Assembly (NCBI RefSeq): GCF_014640175.1
Contig: NZ_BMGL01000012.1
Span: forward strand, 56,023 to 120,022
Direction: 5' to 3'
DNA from: Psychroflexus salis
GTDB lineage: Bacteria; Bacteroidota; Bacteroidia; Flavobacteriales; Flavobacteriaceae
DNA length: 64,000 nt
Position 1 is the stretch's first letter; the number at the start of each line of letters is the position of its first letter. Below are positions 20,076 to 28,600 of the stretch, piece after piece. The position numbers and the translations under genes were made by a program. The notes under the pieces are model-generated. The model was not told the DNA's origin and ran no database searches. It saw only the letters and a list, made by a program, of their open reading frames with translations.

Positions 20076-21206
20076 ATGGAAAACGAAGAAAAAAAACCAC
20101 AAGACCAAAATCAATTAGATCAAAAACCTTTAAAAGATATAGAAAAAAATGCATCTACTAAAGCAACTCAAAAAGAAGATGCTGCAAATTCGATAGCCAA
20201 TAAAGAAGGTGTAAAAGATGAAAATCTCAAAGAAAATCAAGATTTTCAAAACCGAATTCCGTTGCAAGAACTAAAAGATTCTGTAGACCAACTTAAAGAT
20301 AATTTAAAAGAAATAATTATTGGTCAGGATGAATTTTTAGAGCAATTGGTAGTAGGTTTACTAGCCGATGGGCATGTTTTAATTGAAGGTGTTCCAGGTA
20401 TTGCCAAAACCTTGACTGCAAAATTGTTTGCTAAAAGCATCGAAACCGATTTTAACCGCATTCAATTTACTCCAGATTTAATGCCGAGCGATGTGTTAGG
20501 AACTTCCATTTATAACGAAAACAAACGAGATTTTGAATTTAAAAAAGGCCCTATTTTTTCAAACATTGTTTTAATTGACGAAATTAATCGTGCGCCAGCT
20601 AAAACACAAGCCGCCTTGTTTGAAGTAATGGAAGAAAAACAAGTGAGTATGGATAGCGAAGTGTATACCATGAAAGCTCCGTTTATGGTGCTAGCTACAC
20701 AGAATCCGATTGAGCAAGAAGGAACTTATGCTTTACCTGAAGCGCAATTAGATCGATTTATCTTTAAAATTAAATTGAGTTATCCCGATTTAGCAAGCGA
20801 AGTAAAAATTATAACATCGCACCATAAAAGAAAAAACAAACTGCCCGAAACACAAATTCAAGCTGTGTTAAATCCAGCATCCCTATTAGCTTTTAAAACA
20901 CAACTCACCGAAATTGTTGTTGAAGAAAAAATATTTACCTATATCGCGGAATTGGTAGACCATACGCGTAATCATCCGCATTTAATGTTAGGAGCATCGC
21001 CAAGAGCATCGATTGCTATTTTAAATGCTTCAAAAGCTTATGCAGCCATTAGCGGAAGAGATTTTGTTACCCCAGAAGATATTAAAAAAACACTTAAACC
21101 TGTATTGAACCATAGAATCGTACTTTCACCCGAACGCGAGATGGAAGGCATGACCCCAGAAGATGTAATTGATTTAATTGTAAAATCTGTTGAAATTCCA
21201 CGCTAA
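20076..21206 (+). CDS. MoxR family AAA+ ATPase
   Basis: Cytosolic AAA+ chaperone-like ATPase of 376 residues. An unusually long acidic and basic N-terminal tail (about 60 residues, rich in Lys, Glu, Gln) precedes the conserved core that starts at LKDSVDQLKDNL. Walker A is GVPGIAKT (105-112), Walker B LIDEINR (166-172), sensor 1 LATQNP, and the arginine and sensor 2 region includes GASPRASIA. MoxR proteins typically act with a DUF58 or von Willebrand A partner to remodel or assemble membrane or metal-containing complexes. The partner here is the DUF58 gene that begins immediately after the stop codon. Confidence 0.93.
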   Translation: MENEEKKPQDQNQLDQKPLKDIEKNASTKATQKEDAANSIANKEGVKDENLKENQDFQNRIPLQELKDSVDQLKDNLKEIIIGQDEFLEQLVVGLLADGHVLIEGVPGIAKTLTAKLFAKSIETDFNRIQFTPDLMPSDVLGTSIYNENKRDFEFKKGPIFSNIVLIDEINRAPAKTQAALFEVMEEKQVSMDSEVYTMKAPFMVLATQNPIEQEGTYALPEAQLDRFIFKIKLSYPDLASEVKIITSHHKRKNKLPETQIQAVLNPASLLAFKTQLTEIVVEEKIFTYIAELVDHTRNHPHLMLGASPRASIAILNASKAYAAISGRDFVTPEDIKKTLKPVLNHRIVLSPEREMEGMTPEDVIDLIVKSVEIPR

Positions 21207-22538
21207 TTGATCACTTTCTATAAACGTATTTTTTTACAAGCTCGGTTTTTTTATGCCTTATTTGGCATTGCGTTCCTATTTTTAATAAGTAACTGGATTA
21301 GTTTTTTATTTTCTATAACAACGCTTTTGCTTTTTGGTTTTGTAATTTTAGTAGTGGCAGATGCTGTAGTTTTATTTTCGAAAAACAATCTAATGGCGAG
21401 ACGCAAAGCAGCCGATAAATTTTCTAATTCTGATGAAAATGAAATTCAGATTTCGATACAAAATACATCTCAACTTGCATTAAATTTAGAAATTATTGAC
21501 GAGATTCCTGAGCAATTTCAAAAACGCGATTTTAGTCTTTATTTGCAATTGGCTTCAAAAGAATCGAGCTTAAAAACCTATCAATTAGTTCCTAAAAGGA
21601 GAGGAGAATATGTTTTTGGAAATTTAAATGTGTATGCTAGTTCAAAAATTGGATTTATACAAAAACGCTATCAGTTTGCTAACGAACAAACGGTGAAAGT
21701 TTACCCGTCGTTTATCCAAATGAAGAAGTACGACTTTTTAGCACATAGTAAAAAATTAACCGAGTTCGGATTCAAAAAAATAAGAAGAATTGGGCATACT
21801 TTAGAATTTGAGCAAATTAAAGATTATGTTGTTGGAGACGATGTACGCACCATTAACTGGAAAGCTACGGCCAAACATCGAAATTTAATGGTAAACCAAT
21901 ACCAAGATGAAAAATCGCAACCCATTTATAATTTAATAGACAAGGGCAGGGTAATGAAAATGCCTTTTGAAGGTTTAAGTTTATTGGATTACGCCATTAA
22001 TTCTACCTTGGCATTTAGCAATGTGGCCATTAAAAAAAATGATAAAGTAGGCTTGATGGATTTTGCCGATCAGATTGGCAGAATCTTACCCGCACAAAAT
22101 AAGAAAACACATTTAAACAGCATTTCAGAACATTTATACAATATAGAAACCAACTATTTAGTTAGCGATTACAGCAAATTATACACCTACGTTAAACGTA
22201 AAATTAATCAACGTAGTTTGTTAATGTTGTTTACTAATTTTGAACATTTAGATGCAATGCGTAAACAATTACCCTACTTAAAAGCCATGTCTAAAAAACA
22301 CATGTTGGTTGTTATTTTTTTCGAAAACACAGAGTTAGAACGTTTACACCACATCGATTCTGAGAGCATTCGCGATGTTTACGAAAAAACAATTGCTGGT
22401 ACATTTATTTACGATAAGCAATTAATGGTTGAAGAATTAAGAAATAATGGTATACAAAGTATTTTAACCAAGCCAAAAGACTTGAGCATCAATACCATCA
22501 ACAAATATTTAGAAATTAAAGCCAAAGGAATTTTATAA
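21207..22538 (+). CDS. DUF58 domain protein, MoxR partner
   Basis: Protein of 443 residues. The start is TTG directly abutting the MoxR stop codon; the next Met is deep inside the protein (residue 64), after two membrane helices, so TTG is accepted. Two adjacent transmembrane segments lie at about 12-50. The DUF58 core has VVGDDVRTINWKATAKH (208-224) followed by the von Willebrand A-like strand YNLIDKGRVMKMP, with the reduced MIDAS pattern usual for DUF58. It is encoded together with MoxR and overlaps rdgB by one base. The role within the locus is unknown; in the family, DUF58 proteins are adaptors or substrates of MoxR ATPases. Confidence 0.9.
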   Translation: MITFYKRIFLQARFFYALFGIAFLFLISNWISFLFSITTLLLFGFVILVVADAVVLFSKNNLMARRKAADKFSNSDENEIQISIQNTSQLALNLEIIDEIPEQFQKRDFSLYLQLASKESSLKTYQLVPKRRGEYVFGNLNVYASSKIGFIQKRYQFANEQTVKVYPSFIQMKKYDFLAHSKKLTEFGFKKIRRIGHTLEFEQIKDYVVGDDVRTINWKATAKHRNLMVNQYQDEKSQPIYNLIDKGRVMKMPFEGLSLLDYAINSTLAFSNVAIKKNDKVGLMDFADQIGRILPAQNKKTHLNSISEHLYNIETNYLVSDYSKLYTYVKRKINQRSLLMLFTNFEHLDAMRKQLPYLKAMSKKHMLVVIFFENTELERLHHIDSESIRDVYEKTIAGTFIYDKQLMVEELRNNGIQSILTKPKDLSINTINKYLEIKAKGIL

Positions 22539-23128
22539 TGCATAAAAAAATTGAAATAGTTTTTGCTACACATAATCTCAATAAGTTGAAAGAAGTACAG
22601 GATATGGTGCCTTCTAACATTAAAATACTTGGATTAAACGATATAAATTGCCATGAAGAAATTATTGAAGATGGAAGCACTTTAACTGAAAACGCTCAAA
22701 TTAAAGCCGATTTTGTTTTCGAAAATTATGGAATGAGTTGTTTTGCAGACGATACTGGTTTAGAAGTTGAAGCTTTGCAAGGCGAACCAGGTGTTTTTAG
22801 TGCCCGTTATGCTGGAGAAGAAAAAAATAGCGAGGCCAACATGCAAAAAATACTAAATAATTTAGTAGGAAAAAGCAATCGAAAAGCTCACTTTAAAACG
22901 ATTATTTGTTATAAAACTCCAACTGAAAATTTATTTTTTGAAGGCCTATGTAAAGGCGAGATATTAACCGAAAAGCAAGGAGAAAAAGGCTTTGGTTACG
23001 ACCCCATTTTTAAACCTGATGAAAGTGAATTGAGTTTTGCTGAGATGCTATCCACTAAAAAAAACGAGATTAGTCATCGGGGAAGGGCTTTTGCTAAATT
23101 TTACGAATATTTAAAATCTAATGGTTAG
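22538..23128 (+). CDS. rdgB: Non-canonical purine NTP pyrophosphatase (XTP/dITPase)
   Basis: House-cleaning enzyme of 196 residues hydrolysing dITP, XTP and ITP to monophosphates. Motifs: VFATHNLNKLKEV (8-20), the acidic DDTGLEVEAL centre, LQGEPGVFSARYAG and GFGYDPIF near the C-terminus. It is the last gene of the SpoIIM-MoxR run, sharing one base with the DUF58 gene. This is probably an operon of convenience, since rdgB is a stand-alone function. Its 3' end overlaps the convergent small membrane protein gene by 11 bases. Confidence 0.95.
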   Translation: MHKKIEIVFATHNLNKLKEVQDMVPSNIKILGLNDINCHEEIIEDGSTLTENAQIKADFVFENYGMSCFADDTGLEVEALQGEPGVFSARYAGEEKNSEANMQKILNNLVGKSNRKAHFKTIICYKTPTENLFFEGLCKGEILTEKQGEKGFGYDPIFKPDESELSFAEMLSTKKNEISHRGRAFAKFYEYLKSNG

Positions 23129-23399
23129 CTTTTAGCAGTTCTTCTCTTTTCAATAGATAATACGGCATTGCAAAAGTAGGAAACATCAAAATTGAAATTA
23201 TCCAGAATAAACGCTTATTAATTTTTAGTTGATTTATGTCGTATACAAACGCAATCCAGGTCATTACCGATACCAAAAGACCAAATTCCAAAACGAAGTT
23301 AGCATTTTCCCAATTGTATAATTTGGCAATTGCACCTAAAACTACAAATCCAAAACTACTGAACAGTAAATACCCCAAAACTTTAATTTTTAGTTGCAT
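23118..23399 (-). CDS. Small three-helix membrane protein
   Basis: Protein of 93 residues with hydrophobic segments near 8-25, 35-52 and 64-82 and a basic C-terminus. The segment GYLLFSSFGFVVLGAIAKLYNWENANFV reads loosely like the paired helices of GldL-type proteins (glycines, then K-x-x-W before the loop), but it is far too short to be GldL. The length, start and hydrophobic pattern make it a credible gene. It converges with rdgB, overlapping by 11 bases, and no function can be given. Confidence 0.65.
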   Translation of the reverse strand: MQLKIKVLGYLLFSSFGFVVLGAIAKLYNWENANFVLEFGLLVSVMTWIAFVYDINQLKINKRLFWIISILMFPTFAMPYYLLKREELLKANH

Positions 23400-23432
23400 A
23401 ACTTGAACTGTGTTTAATTTTGTTATCCAAAC

Positions 23433-24356
23433 TTAACGAACACGCACCTTTTCTGCAAGAAAACTTCGTAGAATCTGATCAAAGCCTTGATTAATATCTA
23501 CTTGTTGATAATTGATTTTATATTGGGCACATTTCAGGCTCAACGCTTTAAAATAGCTTTTTACCGCTTTTTGGTAATCATCTTTAACTTGATCTGCATA
23601 TAATTGAACTTGATCTCCCGTTTCTACATCTACAAATTTTTTAGGTGAATTATCGAAGTTGAAATCTACTTCATGAATTTGGTCTACCACATGAAATAAA
23701 ATAACCTGATGTTTATTGTATTTTAAATGTCGCAAAGCTTCAAAAACTTCGTCTTGTGCATCTGGATCTTGAAGCATATCACTAAACAAAATGACCATAG
23801 ATCTTCGTTTTAATTGCTCAGCAATTTGATGTAAAAAGGTAAAGGTTTCTGTTTTTTTAGCTTTAGGTTTTAGCTTATATAACTTTTCTAATTCATTATA
23901 AATCATATTAAAATGCCGATCGCTTCCTTTTTCCTGACAAGAAAAGTCGATTTTTTCATTATAAATACTTAAGCCAACTGCATCGCGTTGTTTTTTCAAA
24001 ATTTGCATGATAGCTGCTGTAGCAACAACGGCAAAGCCCATTTTGTTCGGTTGGTTATCGCCTGAATTTTGAGGGTAAAACATCGAGCTAGAACTATCGA
24101 TTATAAAATGGCAACGTAAATTGGTTTCTTCTTCAAAGCGTTTGGTGTACAATTTATCAGTTTTAGCAAATAACTTCCAATCAATATGCTTGGTGCTTTC
24201 TCCTGTATTATAGATTTTATGTTCAGCAAATTCAGCTGAAAAACCATGAAACGGACTTTTATGAATTCCAGAAATAAAACCTTCAACAATTTGATTTGCT
24301 AAAAGTGGCAAGTTGCCAAAATTGTAAATAGGGTAGCTGTCGGTTTTTAATTTCAT
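23433..24356 (-). CDS. Short DUF58 / von Willebrand A-like protein
   Basis: Protein of 307 residues without membrane helices, the soluble DUF58 type usually found in Bat (aerotolerance) operons. Core: NTGESTKHIDWKLFAKTDKL (51-70), then HFIIDSSSSMFYP, which retains a full DxSxS MIDAS motif, and later MVILFSDMLQDPD. Unlike the DUF58 protein at 21207 it has no MoxR gene beside it in this window. It is followed 33 bases later on the same strand by the small membrane gene and preceded by the dioxygenase gene three bases away. The expected partners (MoxR, BatA-D) would have to be elsewhere. Confidence 0.85.
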   Translation of the reverse strand: MKLKTDSYPIYNFGNLPLLANQIVEGFISGIHKSPFHGFSAEFAEHKIYNTGESTKHIDWKLFAKTDKLYTKRFEEETNLRCHFIIDSSSSMFYPQNSGDNQPNKMGFAVVATAAIMQILKKQRDAVGLSIYNEKIDFSCQEKGSDRHFNMIYNELEKLYKLKPKAKKTETFTFLHQIAEQLKRRSMVILFSDMLQDPDAQDEVFEALRHLKYNKHQVILFHVVDQIHEVDFNFDNSPKKFVDVETGDQVQLYADQVKDDYQKAVKSYFKALSLKCAQYKINYQQVDINQGFDQILRSFLAEKVRVR

Positions 24357-24359
24357 AAA

Positions 24360-24899
24360 TTATTCTTCGGCTACAAAACGTTGATCAACCGGCATTGTTG
24401 TTCCACATTTATTGCAAGTTCGTAAATCTTTATTGCTGTAAAAATGTTTAAAGTGCTTCAAAAAGTCTTTTTCAATATCTTCTAAAGGAAAATAAACTTC
24501 GTGTAATTTGTTGTTACAATTATCGCAAAACCATAACAAACCATCTTTACCTGGTAAATCTGTTCGTTTTCTTTCGATAACTAAACCTATAGAATTTTCT
24601 TTTCTTTCTGGCGAATGTGGAACTTTAGCTGGATGCAAATACATGTCTCCAGCACTTAGCTTCATGGTTTTCTTTTCACCATTTTCTTGAATATGAACTT
24701 CAATTTCACCTTCTAGTTGGTAAAAAAGCTCTTCGGTTTCATTGTAATGGTAATCTTTGCGAGCATTAGGTCCGCCAACAATCATAACAATGTAATCGCC
24801 TGCATCTTTATATAGGTTTTTGTTTCCCACAGGTGGTTTTAAGAGCGATCTATTATCATCAATCCAAGCTTGTAGGTTAAAAGGTTTTGCTATGGCCAT
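24360..24899 (-). CDS. nbaC: 3-hydroxyanthranilate 3,4-dioxygenase
   Basis: Cupin dioxygenase of 179 residues that opens the ring of 3-hydroxyanthranilate in the kynurenine route of tryptophan degradation or NAD synthesis. Catalytic iron ligands His51, Glu57 and His95 are present, as are substrate-binding Arg47, Arg99 and Glu110. A C-terminal rubredoxin-like iron site is complete (Cys125, Cys128, Cys162, Cys165). This numbering matches the bacterial enzyme exactly. No other kynurenine gene (kynU, kmo, tdo) is in this window. It is followed three bases later by the short DUF58 gene, which is functionally unrelated as far as known. Confidence 0.96.
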   Translation of the reverse strand: MAIAKPFNLQAWIDDNRSLLKPPVGNKNLYKDAGDYIVMIVGGPNARKDYHYNETEELFYQLEGEIEVHIQENGEKKTMKLSAGDMYLHPAKVPHSPERKENSIGLVIERKRTDLPGKDGLLWFCDNCNNKLHEVYFPLEDIEKDFLKHFKHFYSNKDLRTCNKCGTTMPVDQRFVAEE

Positions 24900-25025
24900 A
24901 GTGCTAAATTTAAAATAGAATGGTAAATTTAGTAAAATGAACCGAGCTGAACTTGCTTCATTTTTTCTTTTTCAGCTTCAAAATGTTAAGATAAATGTAA
25001 AACAACAGATTATCTGCTTAAAATA

Positions 25026-25055
25026 TTGGCTTTCAATATATATAATGTAGTTTTG
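25026..25055 (+). promoter_or_regulatory. Promoter of the FKBP gene
   Basis: TTG at 25026-25028, 19-base spacer, then TAGTTTTG at 25048-25055. This is a complete match to the two-part Bacteroidota promoter, giving a leader of roughly 40 bases before ATG 25103. Confidence 0.75.
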
Positions 25056-25102
25056 CACCCAAATTCAGTCATTAGATTGAAAAATTATTAAAATTATATT
25101 TT

Positions 25103-25531
25103 ATGAGTCAAGTTAAAGAAAAAGACACCGTACGCGTACATTACACAGGAAAATTAACTTCAGGTGAAGTTTTTGATAGTTCACTAGAGCGTGAGCCGTT
25201 AGAATTTACTTTAGGTCAAGGCATGTTGATTCCTGGTTTTGAAAATGCAGTTGTTAACATGAAAGTAAACGAGAAAAAAACAGTAAATATTCCTGTAGCT
25301 GAAGCTTATGGAGAAAAAGTAGATGAACTTTTTCAGAAAGTAGAAAAAGCACAATTACCTGAAGATATTAAACCAGAAGTAGGTATGGGACTAGTTGCTC
25401 AAAATCCAGATGGAAGCGAGCGTCAACTTCGTGTAGCTGAAGTAAATGAAGACCACATTGTAGTAGATGCTAATCACCCATTATCAGGACAAGATTTAGT
25501 TTTTGACTTAGAAATTGTTGAAATTAAATAA
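25103..25531 (+). CDS. SlyD-like FKBP-type peptidyl-prolyl cis-trans isomerase
   Basis: Cytosolic prolyl isomerase and chaperone of 142 residues. FKBP motifs: VRVHYTGKLTSGEVFDSS (11-28), PLEFTLGQGMLIPGFENAV (32-50) and AYGEK. Between about 70 and 125 lies the inserted-in-flap chaperone domain typical of SlyD. It lacks the His-rich nickel-binding tail of E. coli SlyD, ending DLEIVEIK. It is a single gene with its own promoter and a hairpin terminator. Confidence 0.93.
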   Translation: MSQVKEKDTVRVHYTGKLTSGEVFDSSLEREPLEFTLGQGMLIPGFENAVVNMKVNEKKTVNIPVAEAYGEKVDELFQKVEKAQLPEDIKPEVGMGLVAQNPDGSERQLRVAEVNEDHIVVDANHPLSGQDLVFDLEIVEIK

Positions 25532-25550
25532 GTTCTACTTTTTTATATTT

Positions 25551-25585
25551 AAAGCCCTGAGTGCAATTGTACTCAGGGTTTTTTT
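25551..25585 (+). terminator. Terminator of the FKBP gene
   Basis: Stem CCCTGAGT (25555-25562) with ACTCAGGG (25571-25578), eight-base loop, then a run of seven T (25579-25585). The promoter of the next gene overlaps it. Confidence 0.9.
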
Positions 25586-25594
25586 GTAGGTTTG
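25567..25594 (+). promoter_or_regulatory. Promoter of the downstream lipoprotein, overlapping the terminator
   Basis: TTG at 25567-25569 in the terminator loop, 17-base spacer and TAGGTTTG at 25587-25594, 22 bases before ATG 25617. The -33 element thus lies inside the hairpin of the preceding terminator. Confidence 0.55.
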
Positions 25595-25616
25595 TTTGAA
25601 ATTCCATCCTTTTAAA

Positions 25617-26264
25617 ATGAAGCATTTTTATATAATATTTTTTACGCTTGTTTTGCTTTCCTGCAGTAGTGTACCTAGTGTTTATGATGCTAACTTAGGC
25701 AAAAGAGTTTTGGTTTATACAACTGTTGACTTTAGTCTTAAATATCCTAGAAATTGGGAAATAATAGATACGACCAAAAAAGGAAACCGGATTTTACAAC
25801 TTACACCAAGCAAAGAAATTTTTAAAGGCTTACGGTATTTAGATTATGCCAACGGAAAAATAGATACCATAAGAAAACGCTATAAAGAAGACGAACCTAT
25901 TGCCGAAAATCTTCAAGTAATTGATAAAAATATAGACATGACGAGCACTTATGTGTATATCAATAAAATCAGCCTAAACGGAAAAACATTACAAGATTAT
26001 TTAGATTTTAAGTTAGAGAATTCCAAAAAAAATTCAAACCTAGAATTAGATTTTAAAAAAATAGCTGATAATTTTTACATCGTTAAACTCTATGATAAAG
26101 CCTACAATGCTAACAATGGATATAAGTATTCATCGAGTCGTTACAAAGTGTATTTAAAAAGTGATGGACAAAAGCTTTATGAGCTTGTTTATTATACTAC
26201 TGAATTTAGATATCCAGTATATATTGATGATGCAAACTATATTTTACGCTCATTTGAATTTTAA
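25617..26264 (+). CDS. Hypothetical lipoprotein
   Basis: The frame is open from a TTG at 25596, but ATG 25617 gives a clean lipoprotein signal peptide, MKHFYIIFFTLVLLSC (lipobox LLSC, Cys16), and lies just after a TAnnTTTG box, so it is preferred (215 residues). The mature part contains FSLKYPRNWEIID, the pattern of PsbP-like or DUF1795-like domains, in which a secreted beta-sandwich begins with a YP-x-x-W motif; I offer that only as a resemblance. It is a single gene convergent with menA. Confidence 0.75.
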   Translation: MKHFYIIFFTLVLLSCSSVPSVYDANLGKRVLVYTTVDFSLKYPRNWEIIDTTKKGNRILQLTPSKEIFKGLRYLDYANGKIDTIRKRYKEDEPIAENLQVIDKNIDMTSTYVYINKISLNGKTLQDYLDFKLENSKKNSNLELDFKKIADNFYIVKLYDKAYNANNGYKYSSSRYKVYLKSDGQKLYELVYYTTEFRYPVYIDDANYILRSFEF

Positions 26265-26345
26265 AGATTTACAAGTACTAAAATGATTGATCTGTTATTC
26301 AATAAAATTGAATGAATTTAATCTACTTGTTTTTTATTTAGTAGC

Positions 26346-27248
26346 TTAGTTATAATGGCTTACAACAAAATGAAGCATTGCAAGTGCAAATGTACTTAAT
26401 GCTACTTTTTTAAGTTCTGGGTCAAAAAGTTTATTTTGTTTTGTTTTACTTACTTTACTTAAATGCATCAGTAAAGGAATAAATGCCAATAAACTAATAT
26501 AGTGTAAATTTTCAGCTAAACTATAGATATAATACACCAAACAAGCCAATGCAATTCCGATTAAGCTGGCGTGGTATTGTTTAGCTTTTGTAATTCCTAA
26601 TTTTACAGCTAAGGTAATTTTATTTGCTTTTTTGTCACTTTCTAAATCTCGCATATTATTTAAATTAAGAACGGCAGTACTTAACAAGCCAATACTTATG
26701 GCTGGATATACGATTAAACTATCTAACTTTTGGCTATATAGAAAATAAGTACCAATTACACTTACTAAACCAAAAAACAAAAACACAAACAAGTCACCTA
26801 ATCCGCGATAACCGTAAGCCGAATTCCCAACCGTATATTTTATAGCTGCATAAATGGCGAGTAAACCCAAGGCTATAAAAGCTAATGAATACAATAGATT
26901 TTCACTTCCAAATGAAACGTAAATTAAAGCTACAGTTAATATTAAAGCTATACAGCTGGTAATAATAATTCCAATTTTCATCTCTCGATCGTTAATAATT
27001 CCGCTTTGTAAAGCACGCATTGGTCCAATACGTTCATGGTTATCAGTTCCTTTAACGCCATCGCCATAATCGTTGGCAAAATTAGAAAGGATTTGTAAGG
27101 CTAGTGTGGTAGCTAGTGCTAAGCAAAAAATTATTAAATTAAAATATCCATTAATCTGTGCATAAGTTGATCCGACTAAAATTCCAGCAACAGATAGGGG
27201 AAGTGTACGTAATCGAGCAGCAGAAATCCAAGCTTTTAATTTTAGCAT
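26346..27248 (-). CDS. menA: 1,4-dihydroxy-2-naphthoate octaprenyltransferase MenA
   Basis: UbiA-superfamily membrane enzyme of 300 residues adding the polyprenyl chain to dihydroxynaphthoate in menaquinone synthesis. The first aspartate motif is NDYGDGVKGTDN (59-70); the second is NMRDLESDKKANK (about 197-209). Eight to nine hydrophobic segments are visible. Menaquinone is the respiratory quinone of this phylum. It begins three bases after the purB stop, at the end of a four-gene minus-strand run. Confidence 0.95.
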   Translation of the reverse strand: MLKLKAWISAARLRTLPLSVAGILVGSTYAQINGYFNLIIFCLALATTLALQILSNFANDYGDGVKGTDNHERIGPMRALQSGIINDREMKIGIIITSCIALILTVALIYVSFGSENLLYSLAFIALGLLAIYAAIKYTVGNSAYGYRGLGDLFVFLFFGLVSVIGTYFLYSQKLDSLIVYPAISIGLLSTAVLNLNNMRDLESDKKANKITLAVKLGITKAKQYHASLIGIALACLVYYIYSLAENLHYISLLAFIPLLMHLSKVSKTKQNKLFDPELKKVALSTFALAMLHFVVSHYN

Positions 27249-27251
27249 ATT

Positions 27252-28589
27252 CTAAATTCCTGTATAATTAAATGGTGTAATTTGAAGCAATTCTTGTTTT
27301 ACTTCGTTGTTTACATCTAGGCTTTGAATAAAATCTTGAATAGAAGCTTGCGTTATTTTCTCGTTGCTTCGGGTTAATTCTTTTAAAGCTTCATAAGGAT
27401 TTGGATAATTTTCTCTTCTTAAAATGGTTTGTACTGCTTCAGCTACAACTGCCCATTGGCTGTTTAAATCAGCTGTTATTTTTTCTTCATTTAAAAGTAA
27501 TTTATTCAATCCTTTTAAAGTCGATTGAAAAGCAATTAACGAATGTGCAAATGGTACGCCAACGTTGCGAAGAACAGTAGAATCTGTTAAATCGCGTTGT
27601 AATCTACTAATGGGTAATTTTTCAGCTAAATGAACAAATACGGCATTTGCCATACCTAAGTTCCCTTCAGAATTTTCAAAATCAATAGGATTTACTTTAT
27701 GCGGCATAGCCGATGAACCCACTTCGCCTTTTTTAATTTTTTGCTTGAAATAATCCATCGAGATGTAAGTCCAAATATCTCGATTAAAGTCAATTAAGAT
27801 GGTGTTGATACGTTTTAATGCATCAAAAAGTGCTGCTAAATGATCGTAATGTTCAATTTGTGTGGTTGGAAAAGAGTAGTGGAGACCCAACTGATTTTCA
27901 ACAAAATTTTCTGCAAAACTTTTCCAATCAACATCGGGATAAGCAATATGATGCGCATTAAAATTACCAGTTGCTCCGCCAAATTTTGCCGCTAATGGAA
28001 TTTGCAACAACAGTACTTCTTGTTCTTCAATTCGTTTGGTAAATACTTCAATTTCTTTTCCTAATCGAGTAGGAGAAGCCGGTTGGCCATGAGTGCGAGC
28101 TAACATCGGAATATCTTGCCATTCTACTTTTAATTCGATTAATTTTTCTTTTAATTCTTCGAGCATCGGCATGTAGATTTCTTCTACTGCTTCTTTAATA
28201 GATAAAGGAATCGCCGTGTTATTGATATCTTGCGATGTGAGTCCAAAATGAATAAATTCTTTGCTTTCAACTAAACCAAGTGTTTCAAATTTTTCCTTTA
28301 AGAAATACTCAACTGCTTTTACATCGTGGTTAGTTACTTGTTCTATTGTTTTAATTTGCAGAGCATCTTCATCTGAAAAATCTTTGTAAATATTTCGAAG
28401 TGCATCAAAATAAGTAGCTTCTACATGGTTAAGTTGTGGTATTTTGGCTTCGCAAAGCGCAATAAAATATTCTACTTCAACACGAACACGGTATTTAATC
28501 AATGCAAATTCGCTAAAATAAGCTTGTAAATTTTCTGTTTTATTTTGGTAGCGACCATCTATTGGTGAAATGTTGTTTAAGGCATTCAT
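27252..28589 (-). CDS. purB: Adenylosuccinate lyase
   Basis: Enzyme of purine synthesis (SAICAR to AICAR and adenylosuccinate to AMP), 445 residues, E. coli-type subfamily as shown by the start MNALNNISPIDGRYQNKT. Fumarase/aspartase signature GSSAMPHKVNPIDFEN, plus TSQDINNTA and ARTHGQPASPT are intact. The gene follows the sirtuin gene by 11 bases and precedes menA by three, consistent with one transcript. Confidence 0.97.
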   Translation of the reverse strand: MNALNNISPIDGRYQNKTENLQAYFSEFALIKYRVRVEVEYFIALCEAKIPQLNHVEATYFDALRNIYKDFSDEDALQIKTIEQVTNHDVKAVEYFLKEKFETLGLVESKEFIHFGLTSQDINNTAIPLSIKEAVEEIYMPMLEELKEKLIELKVEWQDIPMLARTHGQPASPTRLGKEIEVFTKRIEEQEVLLLQIPLAAKFGGATGNFNAHHIAYPDVDWKSFAENFVENQLGLHYSFPTTQIEHYDHLAALFDALKRINTILIDFNRDIWTYISMDYFKQKIKKGEVGSSAMPHKVNPIDFENSEGNLGMANAVFVHLAEKLPISRLQRDLTDSTVLRNVGVPFAHSLIAFQSTLKGLNKLLLNEEKITADLNSQWAVVAEAVQTILRRENYPNPYEALKELTRSNEKITQASIQDFIQSLDVNNEVKQELLQITPFNYTGI

Positions 28590-28600
28590 GCGATAAGTGT

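Noticed and set aside
26265..26345. Hairpin terminator between the lipoprotein gene and menA
   Set aside because: Only short, loosely nested complementarities (ACAAGTA / TACTTGT with a long loop, TTCAAT / ATTGAA); the T-run is present but the stem is unconvincing.
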